Source: Mobilicoccus sp032056465
GTDB lineage: Bacteria > Actinomycetota > Actinomycetes > Actinomycetales > Dermatophilaceae
Length of the DNA stretch: 64,000 nt
Assembly: GCF_032056465.1 (NCBI RefSeq)
Contig: NZ_DAMBCL010000008.1
Strand: one strand, 5' to 3'
In this document: positions 60,125 to 64,000 of the stretch, piece by piece
Layout of the letters: the number at the start of each line of letters is the position of its first letter
Numbering within the stretch: the first letter of the stretch is position 1
The notes under the pieces: generated by a model
The model's database searches: none
Told to the model about the DNA's origin: nothing
The model's input: only the letters and a program-made list of their open reading frames with translations
Translations under genes and position numbers: made by a program

Positions 60125-60574
60125 CGTCGTTACGTCTCTCTTCCCTGTCGTTCCACTGCGGATCCGGTTCGGTGGGGCCGACCCCCGCGGTCGGGTGTGT
60201 CGCACCGTACCGCTGGGCCGAAGGCAGCACGAAGTGCTCACCTTCGGTATTGGTCGCCCCGGCCGGAACCGGAGGTCTGATGATCGCGAGAGCCAGCCGG
60301 TTCACGGACGGATCCGTGTGCTAGTCACCTCTCGCGAGGGACGGCGTCTGCGCGATCTGCCCACCCACGAAGGGGCGCGAATCAGCGCATGCTGCCGTCA
60401 AGCAACCGTCCTAGTGTGTCAGACCCGCGTGCCAGAGCCAAATCGGGGCGTGGTGGCCCGCTTTCGGGGCCACTCCCCCGACCGCCTCGTCACCTCACAC
60501 CGGAGGGTGGCGCTGAAACGGGAGGTGAAGACCTCCGGTTTCAGCGCCACCCTCCGGTCTCAGGTGGGATGGGG
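60125..60574 (-). promoter_or_regulatory. 450-bp gene-free region upstream of rpsJ
   Basis: TACGGT on the minus strand (60209-60204) is a possible -10 for the ribosomal operon, about 80 bp before rpsJ. AGCAC-GAA-GTGCT (60226-60238) and CACGGA-CGGA-TCCGTG (60303-60318) are short hairpins. The left-hand rest shows no coding. The terminator hairpin of the enoyl-CoA hydratase gene lies at 60499-60558. Confidence 0.35.
60499..60558 (-). terminator. 60-nt double hairpin after the enoyl-CoA hydratase gene
   Basis: The arms 60499-60519 and 60538-60558 pair perfectly over 21 bp. Inside, GGAGGT-GAAG-ACCTCC (60521-60536) adds 6 bp with a GAAG tetraloop; only one G/G mismatch separates the two. It starts 16 nt after the gene stop. 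No U-tract follows. Confidence 0.8.
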
Positions 60575-61384
60575 TCAGCGGCCCGGGAAGCTCGGCTTCT
60601 CCTTGGCGACGAAGGCGCGCACGCCCTCGGCCTTGTCCTCGGTGCCGAATGCCTCCCGGAAGCTCTTGGCCTCGAGATCCAGGCCGGCGGCGGTGGGCAG
60701 CGGAGCCGCCTCGTCGACGAGCCTCTTGCACAGGCCGATCGCCACCGCCGACTTGCCTGCCATCTCGGCGACGACGGCCTTGGCTCCCGCCACCACGTCT
60801 GCGGGAGCGTCGAACAGCGCGTTGACGAGGCCGATGCGGTGCGCTTCCTCGGCGGTGATCGCACGGCCGGTGTAGATGAGTTCGCGGGCCATGCCGATGC
60901 CCACGCGGTCGGTGAGGCGGACCGAGCCGCCGAAGCCGGGGACGAGACCGAGGTTGACCTCGGGCTGCCCGAACTTGGCGTTGCGGCTCGCGTAGATGAA
61001 GTCGCACGCCATCGCGAGCTCGCAGCCGCCGCCGAGGGCGAAGCCGTTGACGGCCGCGACGACCGGCACGGGAAGCCCCTCGAGGCGGGTCGTGACCTCC
61101 TGCATCCGGCGGCTGTAGTGCTCGCCCTGCTCGGGCGTCATGTCCTTCATCTCGACGATGTCGGCCCCGGCGACGAACGCCTTCTCCCCCGCGCCGGTGA
61201 CGACGACGCCCCGCACGGGCCACTCGCCGTCTCGCCCCACCCCCGCGAGAACCTCGGTGAGCGCCCACAGGTCCTCGACGACCTGCGCCGCGAGGGCGTT
61301 CATCGCCGACGGGCGGTTGACGGTGACGACGAGGGCGTCCCCGTCCTGCTCGACGAGGAGGGTCTCGTACGTGCCGAAGTCCAT
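60575..61384 (-). CDS. Enoyl-CoA hydratase/isomerase family protein
   Basis: The protein has 269 aa from ATG 61384, with GGAGG 5 nt upstream; ATG 61396 is an alternative. The crotonase oxyanion-hole motifs are AFVAGADIVEMKDM and NGFALGGGCELAMACD. The two catalytic glutamates of hydratases are expected at the GGGCELAMACD glutamate and in GQPEVNLGLVPGFGGSVRL, and both are present. The likely reaction is hydration of 2-enoyl-CoA in beta-oxidation. It has no neighbours of the pathway here. Confidence 0.9.
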   Translation of the reverse strand: MDFGTYETLLVEQDGDALVVTVNRPSAMNALAAQVVEDLWALTEVLAGVGRDGEWPVRGVVVTGAGEKAFVAGADIVEMKDMTPEQGEHYSRRMQEVTTRLEGLPVPVVAAVNGFALGGGCELAMACDFIYASRNAKFGQPEVNLGLVPGFGGSVRLTDRVGIGMARELIYTGRAITAEEAHRIGLVNALFDAPADVVAGAKAVVAEMAGKSAVAIGLCKRLVDEAAPLPTAAGLDLEAKSFREAFGTEDKAEGVRAFVAKEKPSFPGR

Positions 61385-61505
61385 TGGTTCCTCCATGCTT
61401 TCGGGGTCGTTCTCGCAGTGTTCGGTGTGACGATGGCGATCACGCTACCGCTGTGGGCGGCGGTGGCGCGGGGCTGCCGACCTCCGGGTCGAGGAGGTGA
61501 ACGCC

Positions 61506-63113
61506 GTGAGTCTCGTCTATCGGGCGTCATGGGCGGACGCGGGCGACGACCGACCCGGGATCGACCCGTGCCGCCGGGTGTTCGAGCAGTGGGCGCTGGA
61601 GGGAACCGGCGCCACCGCCGTCGAGGGCGAGGAGATGCAGTTCGACCGGCCGGACGGTCGTGGGTGCCGCACGGTGAGGGTTGCGGATGTCTCTGCCGAG
61701 GGTCTCGGAGACACCGACGGCGTCACGGCGGCGTGGGAGGGTTCGGTTGCAGATGAGAGCACCGACGCGCCACGCACCGTCTGGGTGACGACCGTGCGGG
61801 TCGCCCTGACCGGCTCTGACACGCACATCTGCGTCGAGAACCACGTGGAGACCGAGGACGTCACTCGGCGGGTGTCGGTCGGCCGGCCACGTGTCGTCGA
61901 CGGCCTCGTCGCCGCCTGTGCCAGGCCGAGACTCGGCAACTCTCTTGTTCGCCTCGACACGGTCGACGTCAACGCCGACGGAATCGAGCTGCTCGTCACG
62001 TTCCTCGAGGACGAAGCCCGATCCCTCCCCGTCATCGTCGTCAGCGGCGTCGACGACGAGGTGAGGGCGGCGGGGCTCGCCCGGATCGCGGATCGCATCA
62101 CGACCCGCGCTCGCGGCATCGCGACGGTCGTCGTCCTCGACGCCGACGCGACGCGCGCCTTCCGCGACCGGCTCGACACGCTGGCCGTCTGGGACGGCGC
62201 CATCCGTGTCTATGCGCCCGGCGCTCCCCTGGCGCCGAGTCAGGCGTACCGCCATCGGTACTACACCAGCATGCTCCTCGAGTCCCGCGAGAGCGCGGTG
62301 GTCGACCGGATTCTCTACGCCGCTGCGACGATGTCGACGCGGCGCCCCCTGCACCAGGTCTTCACGGTGTTCGAGCGCCAGTCGAGCCAGCGGCCCACGC
62401 CGCTGACCCCCGAGGCCATGGGCGGCGGCCTCGTTCACCTCGACCAAGAACTCGAGCTCGAGGAACTTCGAGAGGAACTGGATTCGGTCCACGTTCAGCT
62501 CAACCAGGCGAAAGGTCACCTCGACCGGCTTCGGCTCGCGCTGGCCGAACGCCAGATCCACACGCTCTTCTGGGAGACCGAGTTCGACCCGGGTGACAGC
62601 GTGCCCGACGTCGTCGACGACGTGGACGGTGCCATCCTCGCGGCCAGGGCCTACCTCACCGATTGGCTCGAGATCCACGACGACGCGGAGCGCGAGCTCG
62701 TCGGCATCAACACCGGGGCCCAAGCGGGCGTATGGGGAAACACGACCTGGAGTGGATTCCGTGCGCTCGCGGCCTATGCGGAGGCGCGGTCGACCGGCTT
62801 CACCGGCAGATTCTGGGAGTGGTGCGACCAGGGACATCCTCTCGCGTGGCCGGCGACGACGAAGAAGCTGTCCATGACGGAGAGCGAGTCCGTGAGGACC
62901 AACAGGAAATGGGCCGCGGCTCGCCATCTGCCGGTCTCCACGGACGTCGACCCCTCCGGTCGCGTGTTCATGTGGGCACACCTCAAGATTGCCGAGGGCG
63001 GAGGCGATCTGGCGCCACGGGTGTACTTCTACGACGACACCCGAGGAGAGACGGGCAAGGTCCACGTCGGTTTCGTCGGCCCCCACCACCTCATGCCGAA
63101 CACCCGGTCGTGA
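61506..63113 (+). CDS. Unrecognised 535-aa protein
   Basis: I do not recognise this protein. It starts at GTG 61506 with GGAGG 8 nt upstream; GTG 61497 is an alternative. The N-terminal 150 residues look beta-rich, the central part (about 155-250) has alternating strands and helices (LPVIVVSGVDDEVRAAGLAR, GIATVVVLDADATRAFRDRL). A coiled coil follows (about 315-350, DQELELEELREELDSVHVQL). The C-terminal part (about 370-535) ends in strands (DLAPRVYFYDDTRGETGKVH). No signal peptide or helix is present. It stands alone between housekeeping genes and may be a defence or stress protein, but that is only a guess. Confidence 0.75.
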   Translation: MSLVYRASWADAGDDRPGIDPCRRVFEQWALEGTGATAVEGEEMQFDRPDGRGCRTVRVADVSAEGLGDTDGVTAAWEGSVADESTDAPRTVWVTTVRVALTGSDTHICVENHVETEDVTRRVSVGRPRVVDGLVAACARPRLGNSLVRLDTVDVNADGIELLVTFLEDEARSLPVIVVSGVDDEVRAAGLARIADRITTRARGIATVVVLDADATRAFRDRLDTLAVWDGAIRVYAPGAPLAPSQAYRHRYYTSMLLESRESAVVDRILYAAATMSTRRPLHQVFTVFERQSSQRPTPLTPEAMGGGLVHLDQELELEELREELDSVHVQLNQAKGHLDRLRLALAERQIHTLFWETEFDPGDSVPDVVDDVDGAILAARAYLTDWLEIHDDAERELVGINTGAQAGVWGNTTWSGFRALAAYAEARSTGFTGRFWEWCDQGHPLAWPATTKKLSMTESESVRTNRKWAAARHLPVSTDVDPSGRVFMWAHLKIAEGGGDLAPRVYFYDDTRGETGKVHVGFVGPHHLMPNTRS

Positions 63114-63125
63114 GGTTCCGCCGGG

Positions 63126-63632
63126 TCAGCCGACGTCGATGACCTGGCCGGGGTTGCAGCCGGCCTTCACCGTGTTCCAGTACCCGACGTCGGGTCGGGC
63201 CGGCTCGAGGTACCAGGCCTCCTTGTTCGCGGCGAAGGTCGCGTGGCAGACGAACTGGTCGCGCATCCCGGGGGTGTCGGCCTCGGGAACGGCGCGGACG
63301 ACGCGCTGCCAGGCGTCGTCATAGAGGGCCGCGTCCGTCGACTCTCGGAGGCGCTCGTTCGGGGTCACCTTGAGGGCACGCTCGCCCTCGCGTTCCACCC
63401 ACTCGGCGTCGTCGACGAGGCGACCGGGCGTCGTCGACGGACTCGCGCTCGCCGCTGCCTTCGACGACGCGGCCGCGGTGGGGCGCGACGTCGGCGTCGT
63501 CGACGCCTCGGCCGCGCGCGGCGCGTCGTCGGACGTCCGGTTCGCGACACCCAGCGCGCCCAGGACGAGCGCGAGGGCGATCACGAGGCCGGCGACGGTC
63601 CTGCCCATCGATCCCCTGTCCGAGTCCTGCAC
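63126..63632 (-). CDS. Exported DUF2599-like protein
   Basis: The protein has 168 aa from GTG 63632; ATG 63608 is an alternative, and both have G-rich ribosome binding sequences. An N-terminal signal or anchor (VAGLVIALALVLGALGV) is followed by an Ala/Ser/Thr/Pro linker (about 35-70). The C-terminal domain has WVEREGERALKVTPNERLR, DTPGMRDQFVCHATFAANKE and ARPDVGYWNTVKAGCNPG, with two conserved cysteines that could form a disulfide. This matches my memory of DUF2599, a family of unknown function. It converges on the 535-aa gene. Confidence 0.75.
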   Translation of the reverse strand: MQDSDRGSMGRTVAGLVIALALVLGALGVANRTSDDAPRAAEASTTPTSRPTAAASSKAAASASPSTTPGRLVDDAEWVEREGERALKVTPNERLRESTDAALYDDAWQRVVRAVPEADTPGMRDQFVCHATFAANKEAWYLEPARPDVGYWNTVKAGCNPGQVIDVG

Positions 63633-63726
63633 GAATCACCCCACGGTCCTCGTCGGAAGGCCTGTCGCGAGATCGTCCCCGACGGGCCGGTCGGCCGCGA
63701 CCGCGGACCCGTGGGACGGGTCGGTG

Positions 63727-63936
63727 TCAGTACGCGAAGCGGCTCACCAGTCCGGTCAACTCCCCGGCCACCGCGTCGAGTTCCGCGACGAGGTCGATGA
63801 CGTCCTCCGTGCGCCCCTCCGAACGGCGAAAGACCTCGGTCGTGCGCTCGACCTCGGAGGCGATGTGCTGCGCCCCGCCGGAGGCGTCGAGGATGCTCCT
63901 GCTGATCTCGTCGGTCGTGGCCGTCTGCTCATGGGC
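63727..63936 (-). pseudogene. 3' end of a methyl-accepting chemotaxis protein gene, interrupted
   Basis: The minus-strand frame reads AHEQTATTDEISRSILDAS and continues to a stop at 63727, ending LTGLVSRFAY. HEQTATTDEISRS is the typical signalling-domain end of a chemotaxis receptor. Upstream, in the same frame, TAA occurs within ten codons (near 63949), and the sequence loses receptor character at about 63937. The gene is therefore cut, probably by an inserted element. About 69 codons remain in the window. Confidence 0.75.
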
Positions 63937-64000
63937 TGACCCCGCTTTTTAGGTCCGGTGGTTCTGGGAGTCGTCCTGTCGCCCGTGGTTGCGGGCAGGG
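63937..64000. mobile_element. Possible end of an insertion sequence
   Basis: The plus strand from 63937 starts TGACCCCGCTTTTTAGG, right where the chemotaxis-receptor frame is lost. A TGA/TCA terminus is common in IS3-family elements. Only 64 bp are in the window, so no transposase can be seen and the family is not certain. Confidence 0.35.

Noticed and set aside
61527..63089. 520-codon minus-strand frame opposite the orphan 535-aa gene
   Set aside because: Both strands are open, but the plus strand has a ribosome binding site, less biased composition and plausible strands and helices, while the minus frame is Val/Arg/Gly-rich shadow.

Overview
The window is very GC-rich, uses GTG starts often, and carries actinobacterial gene orders: rmuC/ispH/xseAB/DUF4245, rplM-rpsI-glmM, and a continuous S10-spc-alpha ribosomal block. 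The host is most likely an actinomycete of the order Micrococcales. A methyl-accepting chemotaxis protein fragment at the right edge hints at a motile ancestor. Genus cannot be fixed from the sequence alone.

Left part, 1-25 kb. A thioesterase, RmuC, IspH, exonuclease VII (xseAB) and a DUF4245 protein are followed by an accessory block. That block has a TetR regulator, a PLP-dependent trans-sulfuration enzyme, and a five-gene efflux operon of the YbhGFSR type (two HlyD adaptors, two separate ABC ATPases, two ABC-2 permeases). Next comes a minus-strand sugar ABC importer: lipoprotein, two permeases and an MsmX/SugC-like ATPase. Class I fumarase and beta-carbonic anhydrase follow on the plus strand. 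glmM and rplM-rpsI lie on the minus strand and are followed by a 44-bp tandem duplication.

Middle part, 25-41 kb. This is an accessory region lying between rplM and truA. It holds HTH and WYL regulators, two DinB-type proteins, and a small plus-strand cluster of DUF2249 protein, an NnrS-like membrane protein and a 927-aa membrane-anchored copper nitrite reductase. It also holds ArfB, LtrA, a divergent DeoR/MFS pair, an SDR enzyme, an HNH nuclease, an orphan protein and a 14-helix-type drug MFS. Several genes here have a -10 hexamer placed so that transcription would start at the start codon (leaderless).

Right part, 41-60 kb. All genes are on the minus strand, read from right to left: rpsJ rplC rplD rplW rplB rpsS rplV rpsC rplP rpmC rpsQ, rplN rplX rplE rpsN rpsH rplF rplR rpsE rpmD rplO, secY adk map, infA rpmJ rpsM rpsK rpsD, rpoA rplQ, a beta-lactamase-like protein and truA. 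Strong hairpins divide this block after rplO and after rpsD.

Right edge, 60.5-64 kb. An enoyl-CoA hydratase precedes a perfect 21-bp-stem hairpin. Then come an unrecognised 535-aa protein, a DUF2599-like exported protein, and a chemotaxis-receptor 3' end whose frame is cut by what looks like the end of an insertion element. No tRNA, rRNA or CRISPR array was seen.
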